This document shows, piece by piece, positions 7,620-15,834 of a stretch of 26,547 nt of DNA (positions are counted from its first letter, which is position 1; every line of letters begins with the position of its first letter). Source of the stretch: a virus. The position numbers were made by a program, and so were the translations under genes. The notes under the pieces were generated by a model that did not search any database, had not been told where the DNA came from, and saw only the letters and a list, made by a program, of their open reading frames with translations. The stretch spans positions 1 through 26,547 of the IMG/VR virus record IMGVR_UViG_3300009788_000272; one strand, written 5' to 3'.

Positions 7620-8615
7620 TTAACTAGAAGATGGACCACGTCGCAGCCCCAGGGCTTCCGGGTTTTCCTTACGAAGCTTACGATACTGATCCGGAGATAG
7701 TTTCGTAACGTCAATTCGTCCACCTTCACCTGATGTAACACCACCAGTTGCGGCACCAGACCCAATACCACTAACAACGTTTGCACGGAAAAGGTTGCCA
7801 TAATGCTCAGGCAACTGCTTCATTCGCTGTACTGCTTCTTGGGGGGTGCGAAGAGTCACTGTCCGATCCCCGGTATTCTCATCAATATCCGGGAATTCAA
7901 CTTTCGGAACCATTTGATCTTCAAGCTCGTTACCTTCTTCATCCGTTGCGGCGCGCATTTGCGTCATTGGACGAAGCAAGCCAACGATTTGTGTTGGGTT
8001 AAAAGCTTCCGCTTCAATCGCTGCATCTTGCAATGAACGTTGAACAATGGAGTCTTTGTACATTCGCTCCCACTTGACCGATGATTCTTTATAGTCCGTT
8101 ACCTCGCGAGTAAAACGCTCTCGTTCTTGCTTCCGTTCATATTCGGCCTGTTGTCCCTTTGTCCGGAACGTTTTCTGCAAGTCTTGCAACTCACTTTCAA
8201 GCTTGGCACGCTGGTCATTAGCCAAAGTTTTATCAGCCAGCATGTCTTTGTATGATGTTTCCAGTTTCTTGTATTTTTCTACGTGCTTCCGGCGGTCATC
8301 AGCAAGAAACTTATTCACGTCATCCTGATTGAAACCTCGCTCCTTCGCCGCAGCCGCTTCAGTAGCCGCTTGCCGTGCTTCAGCAGACTTGCGATCCGCT
8401 TCCTCTCGCGCTTGCTTTGCGTCTTCTTCAGCTCGTTTGAGGCGGTCTTCAATAGAAGCAGAAGCAGCGGAACCATCGTCGCCAAAGTCATAGCTGCCAC
8501 CATCACCACCACCATCGCCGCCATCACCACCGTCGCCACCATCGCCACCTTCGCCCTCATTGTCAAAACAAGTGAGAACAGGAAAACCATACAGTAATTC
8601 AAAATCGCGTATCAT
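7620..8615 (-). CDS. Capsid scaffolding protein
   Basis: Start set at the ATG at 8615 (331 aa, MIRDFELLYGFP), with AAGGAG 8 bases upstream; the longer frame overlaps the preceding gene without a ribosome site. Residues about 20-45 are a (GGD)n glycine-aspartate run coded by trinucleotide repeats. A long, highly charged coiled coil follows to about residue 230 (KRAEEDAKQAREEADRKS, RKQERERFTREVTDYKES). The C-terminus is MKQLPEHYGNLFRAN and a short basic end (LSPDQYRKLRKENPEALGL), which is where scaffolds contact coat. Position directly before the coat gene is the usual one. It should be removed from, or cleaved in, the mature head. No protease domain is visible. Confidence 0.85.
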   Translation of the reverse strand: MIRDFELLYGFPVLTCFDNEGEGGDGGDGGDGGDGGGDGGSYDFGDDGSAASASIEDRLKRAEEDAKQAREEADRKSAEARQAATEAAAAKERGFNQDDVNKFLADDRRKHVEKYKKLETSYKDMLADKTLANDQRAKLESELQDLQKTFRTKGQQAEYERKQERERFTREVTDYKESSVKWERMYKDSIVQRSLQDAAIEAEAFNPTQIVGLLRPMTQMRAATDEEGNELEDQMVPKVEFPDIDENTGDRTVTLRTPQEAVQRMKQLPEHYGNLFRANVVSGIGSGAATGGVTSGEGGRIDVTKLSPDQYRKLRKENPEALGLRRGPSSS

Positions 8616-8625
8616 TTTACGCTCC

Positions 8626-9150
8626 TTAATCAACCCTACTGAGTTTAACATCATCAGCGTCACGCAGAAAAGGTTTAAGGTATCTCCAAGCAGTGGCACT
8701 AGGAACGCCATGCATAAGATGCTCAACCTGCGATTGCGAGCGGGCGTAGGTAGTCCGCACAGACGCATACCCTTGACTAACAACGCCAAGGTTTTCTACA
8801 TCCAATTCGGGATCAATTCCGTCTAAAAGGGCGTGGGCAATTTCCCAACATGCTATTAAAATCGCATCAGGGATTTCTATGTCCTCACCGCGCGGAAATT
8901 CCGTTTCCTGCGCTTCTTCAGCTTCACGGATTTCCTCATCCGTTACATCAAGTTCATCCCCGTCCGCGTCATATAAGATGTCGTAGACGGTTGCCTTGTC
9001 GCCTTTGAAATTCAAGGCGTCAATAATCTGTGTTGCTTTGATTAAAGCTTTAGGGCGATCAGATGCAGCAGCATCGAACCAGGCTTCTTCAAAGAGTCTG
9101 TTATCGAAGTATTCATTAGCATCGGCCAGCGACCCATAATAACTATACAT
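8626..9150 (-). CDS. Head completion / adaptor protein (DnaT-like family)
   Basis: Start at 9150 (174 aa, MYSYYGSLADANEYFDNR), with GAGGAG upstream. The pattern matches the phage DnaT-like head-completion family: a Y.S...AN.YF.....WF..... start, RPKALIKATQIIDALNFKGDKA in the middle, then an acidic stretch, and IPDAILIACWEIAHALLDGIDP helices. Such proteins join portal to tail. The C-terminal part has SQGYASVRTTYA and AWRYLKPFLRD. Neighbours are portal, small virion protein and scaffold, as expected for a neck component expressed with the head genes. Confidence 0.75.
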   Translation of the reverse strand: MYSYYGSLADANEYFDNRLFEEAWFDAAASDRPKALIKATQIIDALNFKGDKATVYDILYDADGDELDVTDEEIREAEEAQETEFPRGEDIEIPDAILIACWEIAHALLDGIDPELDVENLGVVSQGYASVRTTYARSQSQVEHLMHGVPSATAWRYLKPFLRDADDVKLSRVD

Positions 9151-9163
9151 AGCAACACTCCTC

Positions 9164-9457
9164 TTAACTAGCGAGCCACTTGTAAGTTTGCCCAGCAGCA
9201 CCACCAATGACCCAAACCTTACTAGGATCATCAATAGCGATTTCAACGGCATTATCTCCTGCCGCCACTAATGGGTAACCATCCGCTGCCGTTACGTTAG
9301 TGCTGGTTCCCACATAAATAGTTCCAGTTATACACTTTACGTATACGCCTTTTATTGTTTCAAAAGCCCCCTCAGTAAGTTGTTGAGAAGCGCTGTCTCC
9401 AACAGTCCCAGCCCCTACTTTGAATTTGCTTTTACTTTGCTTTATAGGCAGTGCCAT
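9164..9457 (-). CDS. Small beta-rich virion protein (decoration or fibre type)
   Basis: A 97-aa protein with AAGGAG before the ATG. After a lysine-rich start (MALPIKQSKSKFKVG) it is all short strands. KGVYVK, TIYVGTSTNVTAADGYPL, AVEIAIDDPSKVWVIGG and QTYKWLAS match, strand for strand, the 100-aa product of 22461-22763. The two are therefore paralogous modules. This fold type is often seen in small phage virion proteins next to head or fibre genes. It may decorate the capsid or sit at the portal; the exact place is not shown by the sequence. Confidence 0.7.
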   Translation of the reverse strand: MALPIKQSKSKFKVGAGTVGDSASQQLTEGAFETIKGVYVKCITGTIYVGTSTNVTAADGYPLVAAGDNAVEIAIDDPSKVWVIGGAAGQTYKWLAS

Positions 9458-9468
9458 TCCTTGTCTCC

Positions 9469-11301
9469 TTATTTACCTTCTCCGCGCACTGACTTCTTAG
9501 TCGTTTCTTTGAGCGCAGTTTCTGTGGCTTGTCCCCGTTCTTCTTTACCTTCCCTCTCAGGCGCGTCAGAAATATCCTCCACGCCTCGGGCGCCGGGGTT
9601 TTCAATATTGTCTTCTGTACCTCCGCCCCCTTGTTCTCGAGCAGATGTTTGTGCTAATAGAATCCGTGCCGCCCTATCAGCATGATCTTTGCGAGCTTGT
9701 AAGTATTCATCTTCCGCAAACCCAAGGGCTAGAGAAGCAGTTTTCTCGCTAACAAGACCAGCTTCCTTAGCACTGATGATAGTGTCAGGATTACTAGTAG
9801 TGTAATCGGCCTTGTCAATTTCTTTGAAGATATTATCCATCGTTTCGACATCAATTTTACCACCCAGTAGTGACGTTACGATATCCTTAGCAAGTTCCTT
9901 CTTGACAGTAACGCCGGGGACAGTAAACATCAATTCAGCCAAATCCCCAGCCTCTTTGATACGATCACCATCTGTTTTCAGACTGTAACGATCTGGGTAC
10001 TTAATTGTTGCGACTTCCTGCCTATTTTCCTGTCGCTCTTCATACGCAGCCCAATGGTCAGCAATCTTTCTCTCGGCACCTTCCAATACCAATCCAATAT
10101 ACGATAATCCAGCCTCAAGTCCTTGGTCGCTCATCTTCAGAGCCTCGGCAGAAGAGGCTCGACGACCAATCTTATTTTGAACCGCTAAGTTGACAAGTTT
10201 ACGAATGTCGTCTTCAAGCTTTTCTTGAAGCTTTAACGACGCCTCCAAAGGTTCCGGTGATGGATGGATAAATCCAGGTCTCTCGGCTCTTATGTCGTAG
10301 ATACGACCATGCGTTGGACCGACATTCATTTCCCGTCCCATGGCTCTTTGACCGCCAGCGGTAGCCGTGCCATCAGGATTAGCACCATGCTTCAAGTGGT
10401 CGCCCACGGCCCGCATGTCAGCTTGCTCAGTGTAAAACGGGAAGTTAGCTTTTAGTGCATAAGCAACGTCGCTTGACGTTAAGTTAAGCAATGCAGATTG
10501 ATGCTTCACAACATCCTTCAAAAGACTATCTTCAATATCCAATAAGACAAAGGGAATTCGCCGCAAGGCAAGAACTATCGGTTCTTCAACTACTTGTTCA
10601 TTACCATCTGAGTCAATGGGTTTCCCCTCTTGATCGTAAAACTGAACATGAACAAAACCATCATCTTGGTCCACCCAAAGTAGTCGGTATCTTTCATACT
10701 CCCCGCTCGGTAACTCAATAGCTTCAATATCGTGACTAGAATAATCTAATCCTTTATCCCGCAACAGCAACGCTTGAAATTCCATTGGGTCTTCAGGTTT
10801 AGTGCAAGCCCATGAAAGGATGTCTTCAACCTTATAGCGATACAGATAAGGTCGCGCACCACCCACATCGGCTAATGTGTCACCTTTTGACTTAGGAGCG
10901 TCGATGAATACTCCAACCTTCCCCATTACAAGTAACTCGGTCAATACATCAATGCCGATAAAGGCATTCATGCTTGTACCCTTCATATCGACGCCACCCT
11001 TCTCACCTGCAACTGATTTCTTGTAGGTAGAGGTACCACCTTTACGAATGATGTCACGCATTCGTTGAAAGATAGAATTACGAATATCATTTACAGCAGC
11101 CTTGGCGTATGTGGGAGTCGGTGTAATATCCATCCTTGAATAATAATCATCATCAGATTCCCGCTCTGAGAACTTCTTCAGATTTTGTTCTACAAAGTAA
11201 TAGCCGCCCTCATAGCTTTCACGCCATTCAGCCCAGAAACCCATATCATAAGATATGCTGGGATGCCTCACGTCTATAATACGAAACTTGTCATTAGCCA
11301 T
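9469..11301 (-). CDS. Portal protein, DUF4055-type
   Basis: A 610-aa protein with GGAG 8 bases before ATG. The N-terminus (YDMGFWAEWRESYEGGYYFVEQNLKKF, ESDDDYYSRM) and the central GARPYLYRYKVEDILSW, with a long hydrophobic ELLVMGKVGVFIDAP strand, are the pattern of the DUF4055 phage portal family. RIPFVLLDIEDSLLKDVVKHQSALLNL and the stem-helix part around residues 360-430 (LEASLKLQEKLEDDIRKLVNLAVQNK) complete it. The C-terminal 70 residues are charged and probably disordered. It forms the dodecameric DNA channel at one capsid vertex and docks TerL, whose gene lies 35 bases upstream. Confidence 0.85.
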   Translation of the reverse strand: MANDKFRIIDVRHPSISYDMGFWAEWRESYEGGYYFVEQNLKKFSERESDDDYYSRMDITPTPTYAKAAVNDIRNSIFQRMRDIIRKGGTSTYKKSVAGEKGGVDMKGTSMNAFIGIDVLTELLVMGKVGVFIDAPKSKGDTLADVGGARPYLYRYKVEDILSWACTKPEDPMEFQALLLRDKGLDYSSHDIEAIELPSGEYERYRLLWVDQDDGFVHVQFYDQEGKPIDSDGNEQVVEEPIVLALRRIPFVLLDIEDSLLKDVVKHQSALLNLTSSDVAYALKANFPFYTEQADMRAVGDHLKHGANPDGTATAGGQRAMGREMNVGPTHGRIYDIRAERPGFIHPSPEPLEASLKLQEKLEDDIRKLVNLAVQNKIGRRASSAEALKMSDQGLEAGLSYIGLVLEGAERKIADHWAAYEERQENRQEVATIKYPDRYSLKTDGDRIKEAGDLAELMFTVPGVTVKKELAKDIVTSLLGGKIDVETMDNIFKEIDKADYTTSNPDTIISAKEAGLVSEKTASLALGFAEDEYLQARKDHADRAARILLAQTSAREQGGGGTEDNIENPGARGVEDISDAPEREGKEERGQATETALKETTKKSVRGEGK

Positions 11302-11336
11302 TTTTGTAACTCCAAATATCCTGCCGCTAATTCCTA

Positions 11337-13007
11337 TTACAGAAACCTGCCAATATCTCTTCCTGTGACAATACTCGCAGCCAAGGGTAAGGCGATTTCA
11401 GCGTAATTGAGCGCGTGGGCCATGTGATCGGGCCCTGTAGTTATGTATGTAGCTTTTGGATTGCCGTTTTCATCTTTCTCGTATGTTCTCACCAAATTCT
11501 TCATGTGCTCCCTAAATTCAAAACTAACATCAGCGGGTAATTGAATTCGGTCACTATGAAATCTACCGAGTGTGGCATCTAGCCAATTAGTGCGGTCCAC
11601 AGTTGCGATGGGGGCACCTTCTTCTTCCTCGGTAACTGAGATTTCTTTCCCAGTTTTTCCTCTCCTATAGCGGCAGAGATGAACGTAGCCGTGGAAGCGT
11701 CTTGCAAATCGTCGCGCGTCATTTATTTGTGGGTCAGCATCAATCACACAGCCTAAAATTTGCCACGTTCTCATAAGCCTATCAAGTTCTTCAAACTTAT
11801 CCCCTGGAAGTTTGCCTTCCCATAATACTTTGGCGTAGGCCGCAGCGTTAATATCGAAACTGTAATCATTGAAAAAATATTCAACTACAACTACATGATT
11901 CAGCTTGCCTTGATCCACCCCCATTACTATTGTTCGGTCACCACCGGTCGATGGTTGAAGAGCTAGATCCTGCTTTGAGTAGTTCTTTATTGAGTCAACA
12001 ATTTCCTCTTCCACTACTTGCCCACCGTCAGGAATAAATGGCATACCAATTTTAGAGTTGTGGAACTCACATAAAGCTGCCTCATCTCCTAGGCCGCGAA
12101 AATGCGCTAGTGCAATGTCCTTTGGCCTAACAGTGTAAGAGTAAAGTTGATTGATATACCATGAGCGATGGTCGCCGTCCGTCTCTACTGTTGGTTTCCA
12201 TATTCCCTTACCGAGCCATTCCGGCTTCGTTTCCTGCTCTAACTTATGCTTACATTCCTTACACTTTAGGTAGCTCTCCCCTATCCTGGGGTCAGTAATA
12301 ACCTCTCCTACGATTTCAAAACAATCGGGCCAAAGTAATTCAGTCCATCGACTACAGTGTGGACATTGAAAAATATAATGCTCCTGCGTCCCTTGCATAT
12401 ACAGCTTATGAATTCCGTACTTTGGTATCGTTGGCGTTGAAATTGCCCAGACCTTTTTCTCCAAGTTACCTGATAGACGTTCTAAAGCCAACCAAATTTG
12501 CTTCTGATCCATCTCGTCCAGTTCATCCAAAATCAAAGTCGAGACTGGAATCCCCTTCAGGTTAGAGTCCCCACGACTCCCTCGAATATACAGATTTATT
12601 CCGCCCGCTTGTTTCAAAGCAATCGTATTAGTGTCTGTAAAGATTTGTTTTAGATACGGACTGTAGAGTAAAGCTACATTAAAGCGACCTTTTGCAAAAT
12701 CACCCGCGTTCTTTTCAGTTGGGAGCACGTACAAAACATCCTTTTTTCGTACATCAATCGTGTAGAATGCAATGTTAATGGCAACTTCCGTGATGCCCAT
12801 TTGAGCAGATTTCATAGCCGTGTTAAACGAAGCTTGGGAGTCATGGATTTCACGTACCCAAGGATGATATTTGTAGCCGTAGAAGCCTGAAAAATCGCCA
12901 CCCATTATGCGGCGGTGCGAGGCCCATCTAGAACACTGGTTCAGCGTACGGCTTTTTAGCCCCTCCGCAATAGACTCACGGAGCGCTGTTAAAAGTTCAC
13001 TACTCAT
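11337..13007 (-). CDS. terL: Terminase large subunit, lambda GpA-type
   Basis: A 556-aa protein. The ATPase half has KSAQMGITE at residues 66-74. This is a deviant P-loop with lysine at its front end, as in lambda gpA, rather than the usual GKT. Walker B is STLILDELDEMD (D161, E162). Two CxxC pairs (CPHC and CKEC) form the zinc ribbon found in GpA-family terminases. The nuclease half shows GVDQGKLNHVVVVEYF, CVIDADPQINDARRFARRF and GPDHMAHALNYAEIAL, supplying the metal-binding aspartates. The enzyme cuts concatemers and pumps DNA through the portal. The start overlaps the upstream acidic gene by four bases (ATGA). Confidence 0.95.
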   Translation of the reverse strand: MSSELLTALRESIAEGLKSRTLNQCSRWASHRRIMGGDFSGFYGYKYHPWVREIHDSQASFNTAMKSAQMGITEVAINIAFYTIDVRKKDVLYVLPTEKNAGDFAKGRFNVALLYSPYLKQIFTDTNTIALKQAGGINLYIRGSRGDSNLKGIPVSTLILDELDEMDQKQIWLALERLSGNLEKKVWAISTPTIPKYGIHKLYMQGTQEHYIFQCPHCSRWTELLWPDCFEIVGEVITDPRIGESYLKCKECKHKLEQETKPEWLGKGIWKPTVETDGDHRSWYINQLYSYTVRPKDIALAHFRGLGDEAALCEFHNSKIGMPFIPDGGQVVEEEIVDSIKNYSKQDLALQPSTGGDRTIVMGVDQGKLNHVVVVEYFFNDYSFDINAAAYAKVLWEGKLPGDKFEELDRLMRTWQILGCVIDADPQINDARRFARRFHGYVHLCRYRRGKTGKEISVTEEEEGAPIATVDRTNWLDATLGRFHSDRIQLPADVSFEFREHMKNLVRTYEKDENGNPKATYITTGPDHMAHALNYAEIALPLAASIVTGRDIGRFL

Positions 13008-13462
13008 TCATCTTCGTCCCACTCGTCCTCGGTATCTCCCCTAACAACATCGAAGCTCACACCTGACTCCATTCCTAATTCTTCCTCGACTTCTTCCTCG
13101 ACTTCTTCCTCTACCTCTTTCTCTTCTTCCTCTACCTCTATCGCTACCTTTACCTTTACCTTTACATCTACATCCACTGCTTCCTCTACCTCTACCTCTA
13201 CCTCTTCCTCATCATTCTCAATGCGATCCCACAAATCTTCATCCTTGTCCTGCCAGCGGCCTTCAACCCACATCTTTTTAACAGGGGGTAGACCACTTCC
13301 ATCTTTCACCTCTAACGCGATGGCACGAACATCTTCTTCTTCGCCTGGGATGTAAAGTGTCGCATCTTCAGCCATGCCACGACGAACAATTGCCGTACCA
13401 TCAGTATAGATAACCTTGGCAATAAATGTCGAATAGTGGCGGTATGGATTCTTCAGCAACAT
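13004..13462 (-). CDS. Acidic low-complexity protein upstream of TerL
   Basis: A 152-aa protein. Residues 1-80 look folded (YRHYSTFIAKVIYTDGTAIVRRG, then LYIPGEEEDVRAIALEV). Residues about 83-130 are nearly pure E/V/D/K in alternation (EVEVEVEEAVDVDVKVKVKV, later EEEVEEEVEEE), coded by hexanucleotide repeats. The end is also acidic. Its position directly before terL with an ATGA overlap would suit a small terminase, but no helix-turn-helix is visible and I would not assign that. The N-terminal half may be an independent small domain. The array length probably varies by slippage. Confidence 0.7.
   Translation of the reverse strand: MLLKNPYRHYSTFIAKVIYTDGTAIVRRGMAEDATLYIPGEEEDVRAIALEVKDGSGLPPVKKMWVEGRWQDKDEDLWDRIENDEEEVEVEVEEAVDVDVKVKVKVAIEVEEEEKEVEEEVEEEVEEELGMESGVSFDVVRGDTEDEWDEDE
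13079..13216 (-). repeat. Simple-sequence hexanucleotide repeats coding E/V/K runs
   Basis: On the minus strand this reads as runs of GAGGTA, then AAGGTA, then GAAGTCGAGGAA-type units. The repeats are in frame and lie in the acidic protein. Such arrays change length by slippage without breaking the frame. Confidence 0.85.
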
Positions 13463-13485
13463 CGTTTAATCTCCTGTTTGTGTAT

Positions 13486-13518
13486 AAGTAGGGACGAGCC
13501 CAACTCCCGCCCCTACTT
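13486..13518 (-). terminator. Intergenic hairpin, possible weak terminator or attenuator
   Basis: AAGTAGGG pairs with CCCTACTT (8 bp) around a 17-base loop, in the gap between 13539 and 13462. A second small hairpin, CGGCC-GAAT-GGCCG, precedes it in the same gap. No T-run follows, so it may be an attenuator or mRNA-processing structure before the packaging genes rather than a true terminator. Confidence 0.45.
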
Positions 13519-13538
13519 TGAGACGGCCATTCGGCCGG

Positions 13539-13856
13539 TTATTCCGGCTCTTCATCGGATTGGGGAGGTGGCTCGATAAATACAAGTAGGGAGAGGATGA
13601 TCTTTAAGATTGCAGGCCAGTTTTCAATAAACCAGTCCCAAATCTCCGTCAACATCTCCCGCCAGTCTAAACCAGTTTTCAAAGTCCAAGGAGCTTGAGG
13701 GACGCCACTTTCTACAGCGGCCTTCCACTCACTTACTTTAGCGGGGTCACGAGAGCCCGTTACAATTTTCTGGTACGTTTTACGGTCTATCTTTCCATGT
13801 CGCCACTGACGCCGGGCAACACGTCGAACTTTTCTACCGAAGTTAAAAGCGAACAT
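13539..13856 (-). CDS. Small basic protein with one C-terminal membrane helix
   Basis: A 105-aa protein. The start is basic (MFAFNFGRKVRRVARRQWRHGKIDRKTYQKIVTGSRDPAK). There is a tryptophan-rich amphipathic part (WREMLTEIWDWFIENW), then one hydrophobic segment (PAILKIILSLLVFI) and a short acidic tail. The layout resembles the 87-aa product of 16876-17139: arginine-rich start, then a hydrophobic C-terminal helix. The ATG overlaps the stop of the DUF1360-like gene (TAATG), with GAGGAG upstream. A membrane role, such as a holin-like or membrane-anchoring peptide, is possible; no family is recognised. Confidence 0.7.
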   Translation of the reverse strand: MFAFNFGRKVRRVARRQWRHGKIDRKTYQKIVTGSRDPAKVSEWKAAVESGVPQAPWTLKTGLDWREMLTEIWDWFIENWPAILKIILSLLVFIEPPPQSDEEPE

Positions 13857-14176
13857 TATTCATTCTCCTCTGAGTCAATCTCATCAAGAGCCAAGAATAG
13901 CTGAGCAATTCCTAGTGATGCAAGACTTGCAATTGTTACAATCCCGAAAGATATCAAAATAAACCGTTCCAATGGTAACAAGCCAAATTTTCCCCACACT
14001 ACTACGAACGCAAGCCAATGACTCAAGCAATACGGACAGTGAATCAACTCTCTCGCCCGCCGGCCTAACTTTGATACTTGAATTCTCCAAGGCTCCATGA
14101 CGTTGGATGTGGAAACTGTCATCGTGATGCTGGCGACAGCAAGTCCGATCAGTAACATCTCAACTAATAAATGCAT
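13856..14176 (-). CDS. DUF1360-like small membrane protein
   Basis: I use the ATG at 14176 (106 aa), which overlaps the thioredoxin-like stop as TGATG. There are three hydrophobic segments: residues about 3-22, 55-66 and 70-95. Between the first two lies RRARELIHCPYCLSHWLAFVV. A CPxC....W motif next to a membrane helix is the hallmark of DUF1360 proteins, known in phages and bacilli with no firm function. The two cysteines face the membrane surface. They could take part in thiol exchange with the thioredoxin-like neighbour, which is inference from context. The acidic end DEIDSEENE is cytoplasmic or periplasmic, undetermined. Confidence 0.7.
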   Translation of the reverse strand: MHLLVEMLLIGLAVASITMTVSTSNVMEPWRIQVSKLGRRARELIHCPYCLSHWLAFVVVWGKFGLLPLERFILISFGIVTIASLASLGIAQLFLALDEIDSEENE

Positions 14177-14784
14177 CAATAAACAGCGTAATCAACGGTT
14201 TTCTTCCCATTCTTTTCCAGAACAGACCTGATTCGCGCTTCAACTTTCTTGCTAACATTAGAGTTTATTCCTACAACTCGCTTAACCTCTTCATCGTCAG
14301 TATAAACTATAGCTGTAGGAAGGAGCCCAACCCTACTCTTCTTTGCTTCTTCTTGATTCTCGTCGAAGTCAATGTAAAATACATCAAACCCCTCTGCCTT
14401 CAACTTGTCGCCAATCACTTTCATTTGGGGGCAGAATTTACACCACTCCGCTGTCCAAACAAGTAGGTAATTCGGAGGGTACTCTACTTTGTCCGCCGCC
14501 GAATCTTTAGCCGCCGCTTCCTTAGCGGAAGCAGTGGAGGGTCGATGTTGGGCGGACTTTCCGTCGATGTGTTCGGAAGTTTTGGACAGTTTTGCAGGTC
14601 TAAATAATCGTCCGCTATGTCCGTCGCCTCCTCGATCTTCCTGCTCCACTTCACAGGCTTGCCTCTTGACAGGGCTAAAGCGATTGACCTCAACAGGCGT
14701 ACAAAACGTCGCCAAACCATAAGCAATCGTAACATAGAACATTCCTAGCGTAATAATGATTTTACGTTTCATTTCTTTCCCCAT
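14176..14784 (-). CDS. Membrane-anchored or exported thioredoxin-like protein
   Basis: Start taken at the ATG at 14784 (202 aa), overlapping the protease stop as TAATG. A start four codons later (MKRKIII) has GGGGAAAG in front and is equally possible. Residues about 6-28 are a signal or anchor helix (KRKIIITLGMFYVTIAYGLATFC). A polar, low-complexity linker runs to about residue 100. The thioredoxin fold follows: YLLVWTAEWCKFCPQMKVI with the redox pair C115-C118, FDVFYIDFDEN, and RVGLLPTAIVY with the cis-proline P156. It would act outside the cytoplasmic membrane as a disulfide reductase or isomerase. Its tight linkage with a C1 protease and a CPxC membrane protein suggests a shared task. Confidence 0.85.
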   Translation of the reverse strand: MGKEMKRKIIITLGMFYVTIAYGLATFCTPVEVNRFSPVKRQACEVEQEDRGGDGHSGRLFRPAKLSKTSEHIDGKSAQHRPSTASAKEAAAKDSAADKVEYPPNYLLVWTAEWCKFCPQMKVIGDKLKAEGFDVFYIDFDENQEEAKKSRVGLLPTAIVYTDDEEVKRVVGINSNVSKKVEARIRSVLEKNGKKTVDYAVY

Positions 14785-15812
14785 TACCAAATCTGATAAT
14801 CTGGGATATTAACCCGAGGGTATCCCACATATCCGCTTAAAGCAATACTATCACCTTGCCTTAATGCGTAGTTAATTGCACTTGCATCGGCCCAAAAACT
14901 ACCGGCGGGCTGATCGTGGCGTGTAGGACCACTAACCCAATCTGATCCCCAAGAGTTTTGAACTAATGCGCCTCGTCGCCTAGATTTATCGTCAATTCCA
15001 AGGATCACCATTGCGTGATACCAAGGACGACGTGAACGCCGCAAGAAACCATCCTTGTCTCGCTTAGTATTAAAACCAGCGTTACTACACATTGCTACGG
15101 GGTAGCCGTTTGCAACTGCGTCACGACACTCCTCCCAAGAACGTACAATAGCACAAGTTTTTACTGGGTGTAAACGACAGAGGGGTTCTAAGATATTAGG
15201 TACACCAGTCTTCCCTAACTTACGTGCAACTGCCCCACTGTAGTTAGTATAGTCATACTTCCCATTCTCATACGCTTGACGGAGTAGGATGCCCCACTCT
15301 CGAACAAATTCAGATGCCCAAACTCCCGTGGAGCCATCCGATCTGCGAAGGCGGCCAGCACCAACCTCAACGCGTGAGCCAGCATAGATAATTTCCGTAG
15401 CACATTTTGTAACCCACATCTCAGGACGGTTGAGCATAAGGATCTGCACAGCCGTCAACACATCGACGCCAAGTCCAAAGGCATGTGCAACACAATCACC
15501 AATCTCTTGGTAATGCGGAACTAAGGGATTCTTGGTAATCTCTTCAAAAAACTTATAGAGTAAGACTACCTTGCCCCTACCACTGCCCTTAATTGACTCA
15601 TATTGTTGGCTTAGAAATGGTTCTGGGTGAGTTCGTATGAATTCCTCGCGAGCAGCCGAGCTATCAACCCAACCACATTGAAGTGGGCGAATTGTTTTAG
15701 CATTGAGTCCTTTTGGAAATCCATCACCGTAGCCACGCTTACTAAACAGGCCACCAGAGAGGATGCCCCCCGCTGCCCCCATGAGCCATTTTAACATCTC
15801 ACGTCGGTACAT
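14784..15812 (-). CDS. Papain-like (C1) cysteine protease with Tat-type leader
   Basis: A 342-aa protein. The start YRREMLKWLMGAAGGILSGG is a twin-arginine-like leader (RR at 3-4, then a hydrophobic glycine/alanine-rich stretch), suggesting export of a folded protein. The papain triad is in order: QEIGDCVAHAFG with Cys107 and an upstream Gln102 for the oxyanion hole; WYHAMVILGIDD with His266; ALVQNSWGSDW with Asn286. NSWG is the family signature. Extra cysteines at 137, 212, 220, 229 and 242 could form disulfides. No pro-domain is obvious. Genes on both sides also code exported proteins. A role in opening or remodelling the host envelope, or cleaving a virion protein, is inferred only from context. 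Confidence 0.85.
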   Translation of the reverse strand: MYRREMLKWLMGAAGGILSGGLFSKRGYGDGFPKGLNAKTIRPLQCGWVDSSAAREEFIRTHPEPFLSQQYESIKGSGRGKVVLLYKFFEEITKNPLVPHYQEIGDCVAHAFGLGVDVLTAVQILMLNRPEMWVTKCATEIIYAGSRVEVGAGRLRRSDGSTGVWASEFVREWGILLRQAYENGKYDYTNYSGAVARKLGKTGVPNILEPLCRLHPVKTCAIVRSWEECRDAVANGYPVAMCSNAGFNTKRDKDGFLRRSRRPWYHAMVILGIDDKSRRRGALVQNSWGSDWVSGPTRHDQPAGSFWADASAINYALRQGDSIALSGYVGYPRVNIPDYQIW

Positions 15813-15834
15813 TACTGTGCCCCCTACGGATTAG

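Noticed and set aside
8616-8789. N-terminal extension of the scaffold protein (58 codons)
   Set aside because: It overlaps the upstream gene, has no ribosome site, and the ATG at 8615 has AAGGAG.
13004-13462. Small terminase subunit directly before terL
   Set aside because: Position fits, but no DNA-binding helix-turn-helix is visible and a third of the protein is low-complexity.
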